Assembly (NCBI RefSeq): GCF_965363235.1
Contig: NC_134843.1
Coordinates: 50,401,535-50,465,534, forward strand
DNA: 64,000 nt
Source of the DNA: Mytilus galloprovincialis
Taxonomy: Eukaryota; Mollusca; Bivalvia; Mytilida; Mytilidae
Direction: 5' to 3'
Shown: positions 13,501-24,012 of the stretch, piece after piece
Position numbering within the stretch: position 1 is the first letter of the stretch
How the letters are laid out: each line of letters opens with the position of its first letter
Translations under genes and position numbers: made by a program
Notes under the pieces: model-generated
Told to the model about the DNA's origin: nothing
The model's database searches: none
Seen by the model: the letters and a program-made list of their open reading frames with translations, nothing else

Positions 13501-16058
13501 CGAGGGATATCATTACATTTCAGAGGTAATAGAATTATTTAAATCCTGTATTTTATTCAGTTCTAGCACACATGACCTTCATTTGAAGATATCTTCTTAC
13601 AGGAGTTGATGCCTTTAATTTTTTTTCATCTTAACCCTTTTCATCATCTTTGAGGAAACTAAACCTAAATTAAAGTTGATAGAGAGTACCTTTGGTTAGT
13701 AAAAATAGTTCAACCAATATTATCTTAAATTATGTTAAAATGGAGGAATTTTCAATTATAAAAGTTATTGCCCTTGAAATACTTACTTTTTCAACAAATA
13801 AACATAATTAACAAGATCCACACAGATTTGTTGGCTGGGCTGAAATTGTCAACTGAACCTTATCTCCATACAATAATTATTTTTTCTGAATAATGATAAA
13901 ATTTGTCAAGATCTATACAAATTACGGAACTTTTTCAAATATCAAGTTTAGAAAAAAAAAAGCTATATCAAGTACAGCTAAGGCATCATTAAAATTAATT
14001 ACCAATATAGTTCACACAACATTATAAGCAGTCAGCCCATCATATGATGCTTTATAATGTGCATATTATCTAAACCGTATTCATGTTTACACTATATAAT
14101 AATTTTGTAAGTAGTATAAAGTAATCATATGGACAAGAAACAAAATATTCTGTTTGGTGTCTTGTACTTATATTGACACATATATATGATGTGAGTATGT
14201 ATTACCTTTCTTTAATTTCAGTTAAATACATCTATAGGACTATCACCAGGAAATGAGACAATACGAAGGGGTTCAAAGCTTAACCTGCAGAGATCGAAGA
14301 AGAAAGCAAAGACCCAAAGTAAGGAATGGAAGAAGAAGAGAATATTTTTGAAAAAGAAAAGAGCCAAAAGAACAGTATTGTCTGAAACGAAGGAAGGAAC
14401 GACATACCAAAGTTCAATCGGTAATTTAAGAAAGATTTCAACACATATAAAAATGTTTGAATATTTACATTTTAATTTGCACCAAGGTGACAACTATCAA
14501 CCAAAATTAAAGCCATGTTGATAGAGGCAATTATTAACAATCTATGACCTTCAACAATGAGAAAAAGGTAAACATTACAGTCTGCTATGAAAGGCCTTGA
14601 CCTGAAAAATATGAAAACATTAAACTACAGGGTCATTTGCATGCCACATGTGAAATACATACCTAACATTCTGGTGATAAGAGTATGAAGAAAGAAGCAT
14701 TTTGAAAAAAATCTTATTCTTTTAAAATCAATATACCTTTATAGTATGAAATTTGCTTTTAAAACCAGGTTTACAGATTGATCAGAAGAAAGATGACATA
14801 GAAAATATACCAGATATGCCAGATGATAGCCACCAAGTTGTAACTACTGGTGCATCATTAGTGGTTTTTGATTTGGAGACGACTGGTCTCAGTAAGTAGA
14901 AAGCCCAGAAATCATATCACTGGCCTGACTAAAAGGAGATATTCTCAATAGTCATATGCATTCTTTATGCTTATCTGTAGGTCAACATTTTTTTGTTAAA
15001 TGATATGTCCAGATTCCCTTTTAATGAAAATCAGTCATTTTAAAATATAGTTTTGAGTAAATAAGTTTTTCAACGTAGAACTAGTAGGGAAATAACACTT
15101 CTTACATTTGATTATATATTCATGACTTAATATTGCAGTTTTAGAACTTATGATGAATGAATTTTAATGCTTTAAAAGAAAATCTGAAATTAAAAACTGT
15201 TTCTTATTTTAAATTTTTTTTTCAGGTAGATATTCAGATATTACTCAAATTGCAGCTTGCAATGTAGACAGAATATTCAGTCGTTATATTTTCCCTAACC
15301 AGCCTATATCAGCAGAAGCCTCTAGAATTACTGGATTAACTGTAGTTGGTAATAAGATGTATCACAATGGTTTATTGGTTCCTTACAAACTACCCCATGA
15401 AGGATTGACTGACTTTTTAAGTTACATATCCGAATTTAAAGACAAACCTATATTAATAGGACATAACATTAAAAGATTTGATTGCCATGTTTTATTTAAT
15501 ACATTGTTCTCTCTAAATATGTGGAATGAATTTTCTTCCCAAATATCTTGTTTTATAGATTCTTTGAATTTGTTTAAACAGGTTGTTCCTGGTTTAGCAT
15601 CATACAGTCAGTCTTTTTTAGTTAATAACTTACTAGGACAAGAGTATGAGTCACATAATGCTGTCCATGATGCAAGATTATTGCTTAAACTAATAACTGA
15701 CAAGGGAAATATTTCAAATTACCTTGATGATTTAGCTTTTTCACCAAACTATCCTGACCAGTACCGCTTGCAGTTGTGCAATTTGAAAACATATTCCAAA
15801 GTAATAAAGGAAAAAGTAATTTCAAAAGCTATGGCACTGAAAGCAGCTAAATCAAATCTGAAATTATGCCATTTGAAAATGTCTATAGATAAAGGTGGTA
15901 AAATGGGGCTAATAGCATTACTGTCAGAAAAGTCAGTTAAAACAGGAGATGTCAGAGTGACAAAAACAAGAAAATATTACAAAGAATATTTGATTACTTT
16001 GAAAAACAATGAACTTTTACTTGGCCTATATCAACTTTTAGTACAATCATACATGTAA
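7575..16058 (+). CDS. Mutator-like transposase fused to DEDDh exonuclease, seven visible exons, one expected exon missing
   Basis: Exons: 7575-8103, 9493-9675, 10415-10507, 12875-13525, 14222-14420, 14769-14891, 15226-16058. All have GT-AG borders, and phases agree except across intron 3. Exon 1 carries a Cys zinc-binding segment (SCIGC...GILYIVC..PIC). Exon 2 has MIHSGIGGTQLSNFL. Exon 3 has the first catalytic Asp (VSTDTCW) and YNSLSG. Exon 4 has the second (VGDDDST), HMYGDHQYC..NWCGY, and SSQANES with the probable catalytic Glu. Exon 5 is strongly basic, likely DNA binding or nuclear. Exons 6-7 encode a DEDDh exonuclease: FDLETTG, GHNIKRFD, HNAVHDA. Transposase-type DNA cleavage joined to 3'-5' nuclease activity in the nucleus is inferred. 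I chose Met at 7575 (MPTIRSVKGRF, basic); an in-frame ATG at 7524 is an alternative. The segment with CxxC and HxC usual between the first two Asp is absent, so the gene may be inactive or domesticated. Confidence 0.8.
9055..9345. repeat. Dispersed repeat (AAGATGTGGTATGATTGCC family), intron 1
   Basis: Contains 'aagatgtggtatgattgcc', 'aatgagacaactctccac', 'ccttcaacaatgagcaaag', 'ctataaaggcc' and 'cttctgacttggggcagg'. Related copies: 14,510-14,600 (partial), 19,231-19,640 (two partial copies), 32,613-32,960, 37,370-37,425 (reverse), 38,338-38,385 (reverse) and 49,205-49,340 (reverse). It lies in intron 1 of the transposase gene. Confidence 0.7.
11137..12537. repeat. 1.4 kb dispersed repeat inside intron 3 of the transposase gene
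   Basis: Starts with a short palindrome around 'tatacgaccgcaaaaattg' and 'ggtcgtatattgg', then carries three ~110-150 bp internal repeats ('ggtccaaaattaaacta', 'tttgatatgctgaat', 'ggcccagttttcaagttgg'). Next comes a short-period run (11,815-11,990) of 'gtgcaatagcaagaaatttt'. It ends with 'gcagtcgtataaagctgcgc' and 'cctgcggagcatctggtt'. I recognise this as a widespread bivalve interspersed repeat (memory, not search). It occupies the intron in which an expected coding exon is missing. Confidence 0.7.
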
Positions 16059-17000
16059 ATGAGAATTTTTGATATAACAATGTATGAATGTGAATGTAGA
16101 ATTCTTTACTTGGCCTACATCAAATATTAGTACATATATCATAATGTTAGATATGACAATGTATGAATGTGTATGTGTAGTTTTTTACTTGGCCTACATC
16201 AAATATTAGTACATGTATCATAATGTTAGATATGACAATGTATGAATGTGTATACATGAAGATTTTTTTTACTTGGCCTACATCAAATATTAGTAAATGC
16301 ATCATAATGTTAGATATGACAATGTATTCAATGTGTATGCATGAAGAGTTTTTTTTACTTTTTACTAAAACAAGTATTAGTACATGTATCATAATGTTGG
16401 ATATGAAAATGTATGAATGTGTATACATGAAGAGTTTTTTACTTGGTCTAAAACAAATATTAGTACATGTATCATAATGTTAGATATGACAATGTGTTAA
16501 GGCATATGTAGAGTTTTTTACTTGGCCTACATCAAATATTAGAACACTTATCTTAATATTAGATATGACAATGTATGAATGTATATTTAGAGTTGTTTAC
16601 TTGGCCTATATCAATTATTAGTACATGTATCATAATGTTAGATATGACCATGTATGAATGCGTATACATGAAGAATTCTGTACTTGGCCTACATCAATTA
16701 TTAGTACATGTATGACAATGTTCGATATGATTTTATCAGACAGGGGATATGATTTTTTTTAATTGGACTGCATTACTAAGAGATGATGATGAAAGACAGA
16801 TTAGATATGATTTTTTTTCTCTTAGTTATTGGTTTATGTATTAGACAATGTTAGAGAAGATTGATAGAAAAAAAGTGTATGTCGAGTTTTTTTACTTTGC
16901 CTACATCAGTCATAAATACTAAATACTTGCCTGACGAGTCAGATATGATGATATAAGACAGTGGATATGAGATAATTCTTTTGCTTGGCCTACATCAATT
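16010..17000 (+). repeat. ~83 bp minisatellite starting in the last codons of the transposase-exonuclease gene
   Basis: The motif TTTACTTGGCCTACATCAAA followed by TATTAGTACATGTATC, TAATGTTAGATATGACAATG and TATGAATGTGTATACATGA recurs at about 16,013, 16,100, 16,183, 16,268, 16,350, 16,434, 16,513, 16,592 and 16,680. More degraded units follow near 16,884 and 16,975. The first unit is inside exon 7: it encodes LLLGLYQLLVQSYM and the stop. Open frames across the array on both strands are by-products of the repeat. Confidence 0.85.
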
Positions 17001-17642
17001 ATTTGGTTATATATAGGACAATATATGTACTATGGATAGTTATATAAGACTGTGTATATAATATTTTTTTCTAATTTTGCCTGTCATTAATTGCCTGTCC
17101 ATTGGCATTGTAGAATGTTGATATCAATTATTTCATTTGGCCTATATGTCCAGGTCTGTATTGTTAAAATGATTATAAAACTTATTTTTAAAATATTGTG
17201 AAATGTGTTAAGTAGATTTCTAACATGTATTTGATGCTGTATAAAATATTTAACTGGCTGGAGAAAATGTATACTGGTACATAAATAGATAATTTTGTTT
17301 ATTCTATACACAAACATGAATTTTTAAGGATTTTTTTTGTTGTTATAAATGATAAAGAATATAATAGCACTACATACAGTGACTTTCATTCTCGGTACAG
17401 GATAATTAAAACAAATTTAATTCTCACACGACCTTTTAAGAAATAACTTATTCCAACTTTAACTGTTAATACATTGAATCATCATTGTCAGTCCTTTCTC
17501 CTGTAAATTGGAATTATATGCAGGTGTTTAATTTTTCAGCTACTAGTCTTTTTGTTTGGGCTTGGTAAATTTTTTAATGTAATATGACATTCTAATGCAA
17601 CAACGTTTGTAACGTTCATTTTGATTGGATAACGTCACTTTC

Positions 17643-17745
17643 GGCATCAATTTGGGATTTGATGGTCGCAAATACCCGTTTACTGTCTCCGCTAACGCGT
17701 CGCCAGTAAACTTAATTTGCGACCATCAAATCCCAAATTGATGCC
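17643..17745. repeat. Perfect 31 bp inverted repeat (hairpin)
   Basis: The arms at 17643-17673 and 17715-17745 are exact reverse complements over 31 bases (beginning GGCATCAATTTGGG). Inside them, GTTTACTG and CAGTAAAC pair further, leaving a small loop with CGCTAACGCGTCG. It is likely a foldback/MITE-type element; a structured RNA is also possible but unsupported. Confidence 0.85.
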
Positions 17746-18019
17746 GTCGGAGCTTAAAAAACAATACAGTTATCTCCTAATTTACATGCTTTATCCAACA
17801 TTGACAACTTACTTGTAGCATTTTGATAATGTTTAATTCATAAAAAAATGCTACAGAACCATATACATTTTTTATTTTTATGTTTGTAGTTATAACATTG
17901 AGTACTAACAGTCTGTTGTCTACTTGGTCATACTTGTGTTGGACTACACCTGTGTTTATAGTACTGACAATAAAAAAAAATTATCATTCTTTTTGCCTTA
18001 TTCTATAGTTTCTTAATTC

Positions 18020-18690
18020 TTTAAACCAAGAGTGCAGACACACAAGTCAAGGTCAGATGAATCACGCCAGGCATACATGTACAGCTTAAAATCCTTCCTA
18101 CAACAAATAAAGTTGACCTATTACTTACTGTTTAAGAAAAAACAGACCAAAAAACACAAAAACTTAACACTCAGCAATGAAACATGAAAATGAGGCCAAG
18201 GTCAAATACAACCTGTGAGAATGACAGTACATATTACAAACATTCCATACAACAAATATAGTAAATCTATTGCAGTATAAAAAAAACCCAGACCAAAGCA
18301 CAAAAACTGAACTGTAACCATTGAACCATGAAATTGAGGTCAAGGTCAGATAACACCTTTCATTTATTCATGTACAGCTTAAAGTTTTTCCATAGACCGG
18401 AAATAGTACTAGACCTATTTGATAATGTATCTGAGATATGGACTTGACCAATAAAACTTAACCTTGTTCACAGATCCATGAAATGAGGTCGAGGTCAAGT
18501 GAAAACTATGTGACAGACATGAGGACCTTGCAAGCTACGCATATTCCAAATATAGTTACTCACAATAAAAGAAATTAACATTACAAATATCCTAACTTTT
18601 TTTCAAGTAGTCACTGAACCATGAAAATGAGGTCAAGGACAATGGACAGACGGAAACTTAAAATCATGAAGACTGGAGTATCTATATACA
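18020..18690. repeat. ~145 bp tandem repeat carrying TCAAGGTCA motifs
   Basis: Five diverged units, each containing a version of 'ccatgaaaatgaggtcaagg' followed by 'tca', at about 18,039, 18,187, 18,331, 18,481 and 18,622. They also share 'catacaacaaatatagt' and 'aaacagaccaaa.cacaaaaact'. This type of repeat is common in molluscs (from memory). It is non-coding. Confidence 0.75.
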
Positions 18691-19230
18691 AAGTATGAAG
18701 TATCCACCTTCTAAAAATTTAGATATAAAGCTTTTAAGAAGTTATCTTATGCCACTGCCGTCTTTGGATCATGTACTAACCCTATGGCATGCTTTCTGCC
18801 ACAAAAGTCGCAGGCTCGACAAAAAACACTTTAGTCCAAATAATACATAATTTGTCTGCTCTGGTTGTATATAACACAACCTGTCAGTTTTCAACCATCA
18901 CACAAATACATGTGCAGTTATTTACACTTAGAAATATAAGTTACAGGACATGTTGGAATAGCTTGATGGGACAGCAACCAAGCAACACAAATATACAACA
19001 TAGATATAGAACCTATACCTGGAAATATACCAGTGCATCTAAATGTAAATGTTCGACATAACAAAATTGATCCGTGATCGCATAATCATAAAAACTAGTA
19101 TTTATACCCATATTTGTTTTCATTTATGGCGAACAAAATAGTCAATTTGTTTTATTTTAACAATTTGATACATCTGAAGCCTGTATTTAAATTTGAACCA
19201 CCATTTCTATTATTGTGCAGTATATATATA

Positions 19231-19650
19231 ATAAGATGTGGTATGATTTTCAATTAGAATATGTAACTAGAGAGCATGATTCTACACAATGCTGAATTGG
19301 GAACCTTGCAGAAAAATGTGAAAATAAGGAGTTGTGGAATGATTGACAATGAGACAACTATCCACCATGTAAGCAATTCTACATTCAAAATCGATTTCTC
19401 CCCATGGACTCAAACCCAAGACCTCTGTGACAAAAGTCAGTCTTTGATTTTTTATTTTCCTAAGCTCAACGGCCTACGGATAACTAAGTATATTCAAATA
19501 AAGGAAAAAATCCTGTCATATAGACAACTCTCCTTCACAGATACCAATTGCCATAGAGGTTATCACTAAAGGTCATAATTAGCATTCAACAATGAGCCAA
19601 ATCCATGTGGCATAATCAGTTATATAGGGCCGAAATATAACAAAATATAA
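19231..19650. repeat. Two partial copies of the AAGATGTGGTATGA repeat
   Basis: 'aagatgtggtatgattttca' at about 19,232 and 'gttgtggaatgattgacaat' followed by 'gagacaactatccacca' at about 19,330 head two overlapping partial copies. They continue to 'caacaatgagccaaatcc' and 'gttatatagggccgaaat'. The open frame at 19,276-19,569 across it shows no domain. Confidence 0.55.
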
Positions 19651-19779
19651 CAATTTATACGGAAAAATAAAGCAGCTGATATATATAAGATTTTCAACTA
19701 AACCAAAAAAATGTAATGCAGAAAATCATCAAATTTCATAGAATCGCGTTTTCTGGTTTTTATAATTTTTTGTTTACAT

Positions 19780-20660
19780 AGAAACAACAGGGGGCATGAC
19801 CCTTTTCGGGACGTTGGATCGGGTGTTTTTAAACTCGGGATTTCGGGATTGATCCTTTCGGGATCCGGGATTTTTTTTCGACTTTTAGGATTTAAATTTC
19901 TTTGAATTCGGGACCTCGGGATTTCATGTTTTTAAGCCCAGGATTTCGGGATCAGGACCCCTCTGACCCCACCCCAAACCCCCTTAACAAAGCATTAATA
20001 CAGATATATTTCCTCGATAGTGCATTTATTTTATTGTTTTTTAGAACTCCTTAAAAAAAATCCTTCCAGGCCTGATGTAACGGCATTTTCAATTGAGTAT
20101 TTTCATTTTGCATGTTAATATAGGGACAAAATTACCAACTTTAATGTGATTGTTTCATTTGTTTCCATGGCAACCGTTTTTTATTAGTGTTTTTTAAAGT
20201 CTATACTCTTGCACCTTCACATAACTGATAAAACATTAATAAAATTCCATCATTTGAGCCTGTAACTATCCCTTAATTGAATATTTTCAAGAAATATCAG
20301 TAAAGTTTCCATGGAAACCGAAATAAAATGATATTTTTCTTTCTTATATGCACGGTGACCTATATTTTTTTCGTGTTTTTTTAAAGCTTATGGTATCAGC
20401 ACTTCATCTCTAAAATATATCAAATTTCTATCATTTGTTTTTTAATGAAAATATGACTTGAAGCATAGAAGGTGACTAATTTCCCTATATATCTATACAA
20501 AAAAGCCGAAATTTATGGTTTTTTAAGGTTCACGTAATTTTCTTATATGGCCGGTGACCCCCCATTTTTTTTTTTTTTTTTTTTTTTATATTTTCACTAT
20601 ATACCTTGTAGGGATCAACTGTGCAAAGTTTTGGAAAAATCTATCATTTTTATTTTAGAC
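19780..20660. repeat. CGGGATT-rich stretch followed by dispersed repeat and poly-T
   Basis: 19,795-19,960 contains at least seven copies of a CGGGATT / TTCGGGATC motif. It is followed by a stretch with 'ccatggaaacc' and 'ggtgacc' blocks repeated at about 20,165, 20,310, 20,350 and 20,550, and a T run at about 20,563-20,588. No coding potential; a degenerate interspersed repeat. Confidence 0.5.
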
Positions 20661-21745
20661 ACCTATACCACCTTAAGATCTTAACATCGCGTTCCCATTT
20701 TTTCCGGTTAATTAAGAATTCTTAAGATCAAAATTCTGCTTCAATTTCAGAACTTTTTAACTAGTGTTAGTTCAAAACATATAAACATAACCAAAGGGAC
20801 ATTTAAACTTTAGTTACAAAACTTTGCTAATACCAAGAAAGATATTTTCAGTTTATTGCTATCAAGCCTCATTTCATAATCTCAATAAACTTGTCCAAAC
20901 ATTCGACTTTTAGAATTTCTAGTAAAATTTAAATAACAAACTGACAAAAGTTGCTGACGATACATGTTGCTCCATTGTTACTTGTGAATTATGGTCCAAA
21001 GCTAACATATACGTGAAGCACAGTATATTAACCTCTATTAATTTTCTGTCGTTGAATGACCTTCATGAATTATGAATATCAAATACTAGTATTCTTATAA
21101 ATTTTTTTTCAGTAAAGAAATTGTATTCGATAATTGTATTTAATTAAGGTGATAATAAATAATTTCCAATTTATACCATACAATAGCCATATTTTTTCTC
21201 TTTGCTTCTTTGTCAAATACGAGTATTGACAAGAAATGCATTCCAATAAATCAGAGCATCTGCGCAAAAATATTTTAGTTATAAGTCATTATCTTTGAAA
21301 TATTATATTACCTCTAACATTGCCTTTATCAAGACAATAGATGAAATAAAATAGATTGTTCTTAAAAACAACTTCGGATAAATGCTAGAATAGACCGCAT
21401 CGATCTAATGTTGAATAGTGCCTGTAAACATGAAAATGCATCAACACTTCTACCATTTCCTCTCTTCAAACGCTGTTGTGGATTTAACTTTTGTCTTAAA
21501 TAGATTTCAATGAAATAAAAGGATCTATTTCCATTCCTGTATTCAAATACGTCATTCTGATTCATACGTTTTGTACATAGGATATCATCATTGAAATTAA
21601 AAGAAAACAGATGATAGTGTATATATCTGAGATGCATGAGTAGTACAACCCTTTATCGTTTTTAAAGTTACATAACTATCAATCATTTAACAGTTGAATA
21701 TAGCATTTCTATATCTTTTATTAACATGATTAATGCGTAGTTGTG

Positions 21746-21892
21746 CGTTATAGCATGATTTCAATATAATTATAGATTATACTTGATCAATTCAACGAGA
21801 TTGGTATTCTCGCTTTGGCCGGGACGGCGAAAGCGAGAAAGACAATCGAGTTGAGATGATCAATGATAATCCGTTTATCGCTATAACCTATG
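21746..21892. repeat. Foldback element (imperfect hairpin)
   Basis: The inner arms at about 21,775-21,816 and 21,830-21,871 pair imperfectly (GATTAT.CTTGATCA, TCGTTGAA/TTCAACGAG types, TTCTCGCTTT/AAAGCGAGAA). The outer sequence 'gttatagc' pairs with 'gctataac'. It looks like a MITE or foldback transposon remnant. Confidence 0.65.
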
Positions 21893-22059
21893 ACGACGTT
21901 GTCCATTTCATGTCAATTTCGTTAGCAACGCCACATGCCTGCTAAGTTTCTGGTGATAATTTTCCATCTCAAGCGAGTAGCATGATATGAAAATTATCAC
22001 AAAAAAAGATCAAAGGAAAAATGCACAAAATAGCGATAATATGTTATATACGCAACACA

Positions 22060-23330
22060 AATGTTGAGAGTGACCGACGATGATGTCACTGTCTGAAACC
22101 AAGTGAAAGTATCTTTCTTCTATTTCAAATCTGAATACGGTTTAAACAACAGAATAAAATTGTATCTTGATAACTTTGCCTTTGGTGTTTACTTTGTTAT
22201 AACTAGAACATTTGGTTTTATGTATTTGACTCCTCACTCGTACTATATAACTGATGATCGTTTCTATATATATTTCATGTTATCCCTTCTTTTGAAGGGT
22301 TTGAGCTTTTGATTTTGTCATTTGATTAAGAATTTCTGTTTTGAATTTCCCTTGGATTTTTTTTTGTGATTTTACTTTTTTGTTTCTTCAGTTAAACTGA
22401 TTTTCATATATGTTGCGTTACCATACATAGACTGCTTTTAACCTTAACTGAATTATTTAAAATATTCACAGATTTGGTTTAAAAGTTGTATAGTATCTCA
22501 AATATTCATATAAAAAATTGGATATCACTAACTAACTTTCAATGTATTATATTTTACAAAACACGTTAAGTTTGTTTAGTTTTTGTATTTTCGTGTTAAT
22601 GGTTGTTTTTAATTTTTTAATTTTTTTTATAAAATGTTCTATCGTCAGGGGAAAGAGACATTTACAACACTGTGGTTGCAACCGGCAAAGCAGGATATAC
22701 ATACCCATCTGGATCACCCAATATAGTTTCTGGTGTTTGATTCCTTTTATTTTTCTCCGTCTTTGTTTTCTTAATATTCTTTTGAAGACTGCTTTTTGTC
22801 TGTGTTGCATCTTGAAATTTGTTTGCAATATATTGTCGGTTTTGCTTACATGTAGGTATATTTTATTTCATGATTATCTGTGAGACTAAAGCAGTGTTTT
22901 TATTGCTACGTTTTGCGATTTTTTTTTAATCTTCTGAAATATAAGATTTAAAAGCGTGTGTATAAATGTCTATTCAGAGAAAATATTTATATCAGTTAAC
23001 AGTCCCTCGTGTTCAAACTGTTAATGTTAGCGTTTATTTCAAACTGTTAAACCACGATAATCATTAGCATTTTTGATAAATGTCACAATTGTATGTATGA
23101 TTCGAGATAATGAAAAGTGACGACACCTTCAGCAATCTTAGTAATTTTAACAGTCAAACTCTAAACTAAAATAACCATTAAACATTGTATGACGGGATTA
23201 CTTGTTAAATACAATCACCCGTAATAGAATCGGATATTTGTACTATACATGTATTTAACTGTAACATTGTCGTACAATGACCAATTGTAGCATGTTCTAA
23301 TGCCACTATATATATTTTAGGGAAAATAAA
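22060..23330. other. Intergenic, one possible exon-like stretch
   Basis: Mostly AT-rich. At 22,650-22,740, after a CAG acceptor-like site, one frame reads ERDIYNTVVATGKAGYTYPS and ends at a stop near 22,739. I do not recognise it, and no partner exons were found. The overlapping open frames on both strands are probably chance. Confidence 0.3.
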
Positions 23331-23400
23331 GCAAACCTTTTACACTCTTCTATTTTCTCCCTCGTAACATATACTTTATATCATTATTCTTTACATGATG

Positions 23401-23610
23401 CAGATAATGATATCTATTGATTTCGTGTTGTTTATTCTTTAATTTTCTATGTTGTGTCGTGTTTCCTATTGTTTTTCTGTTAGTCCTTTTCATTTTTAGC
23501 CATAGCGTTGTCAGTTTATTTTCGATTTCTGAATTTGACTGTCCCTCTGGTATCTTTCGTCCCTTTTTTTGATACATGTGTCTTTGATTTTTCCAAAAGA
23601 ACTTCGGTGG
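23401..23610 (+). repeat. Dispersed retroelement 3' end (copy 2)
   Basis: 'tgttgtgtcgtgtttcc', 'tttttagccatagcgttgtc', 'gactgtccctctggtatc' and 'tttcgtccc' mark the same family as at 35,860-36,000. A T-rich run follows at 23,626-23,645. Confidence 0.65.
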
Positions 23611-23837
23611 TAGTCGTTTTTCTCTTGTTTTTTTTTTTTTTTTTTATTTTATTTTTGCTCAAGACTGAGATGTGCATTACAGTAGCACGTACTGTTCGAG
23701 TGAAGATGTACCCCTTTGGTTATTTTCTAATAATGTATGGATATCATATAGGAGTTTTATAGTACAGCTGAGGTAATGAATATCATTGTTTTCTTTTAAT
23801 TTTTTTGTAGTCCAATATGATCCAGGTCGTAACAGTC

Positions 23838-24012
23838 AATTATAATATGATGGCACCAGACAACATTCGAAGGGATTATTTCAACTTAACAATTTGGATC
23901 AAAGGGTGTAATATTTTTATTATCAACAATAACCCTCTATCAAGACGATTTTATAGGATCACAATGGCACAAAAGCAATTAGGAGATATATACTCTATAT
24001 GCCGGTGTTTAT
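23838..24012 (-). pseudogene. Reverse-transcriptase relic
   Basis: On the minus strand, fragments resembling the end of a reverse transcriptase (pattern 'AYGVYISQLIRY...RGLLL...LKSSLRKFYG') can be followed through frame breaks and stops: RGLLLI, KILHP, VKLK, SLR. On the plus strand the marker is 'aacaataaccctctatcaag'. It is the same retroelement family as the better piece at 60.4 kb. Inactive. Confidence 0.45.

Noticed and set aside
14218..14493. Minus-strand 91-residue frame
   Set aside because: Antisense to the basic exon 5; the Phe/Leu-rich composition is a by-product of AAG/AAA codons.
16147..16477. Repetitive 84- and 93-residue frames on both strands
   Set aside because: Both lie in the 83 bp minisatellite and simply repeat with it.
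22547..22883. Overlapping frames on both strands
   Set aside because: AT-rich low-complexity translations with no splice context or domain; only the short TGKAGYTYPS stretch was kept as a note.
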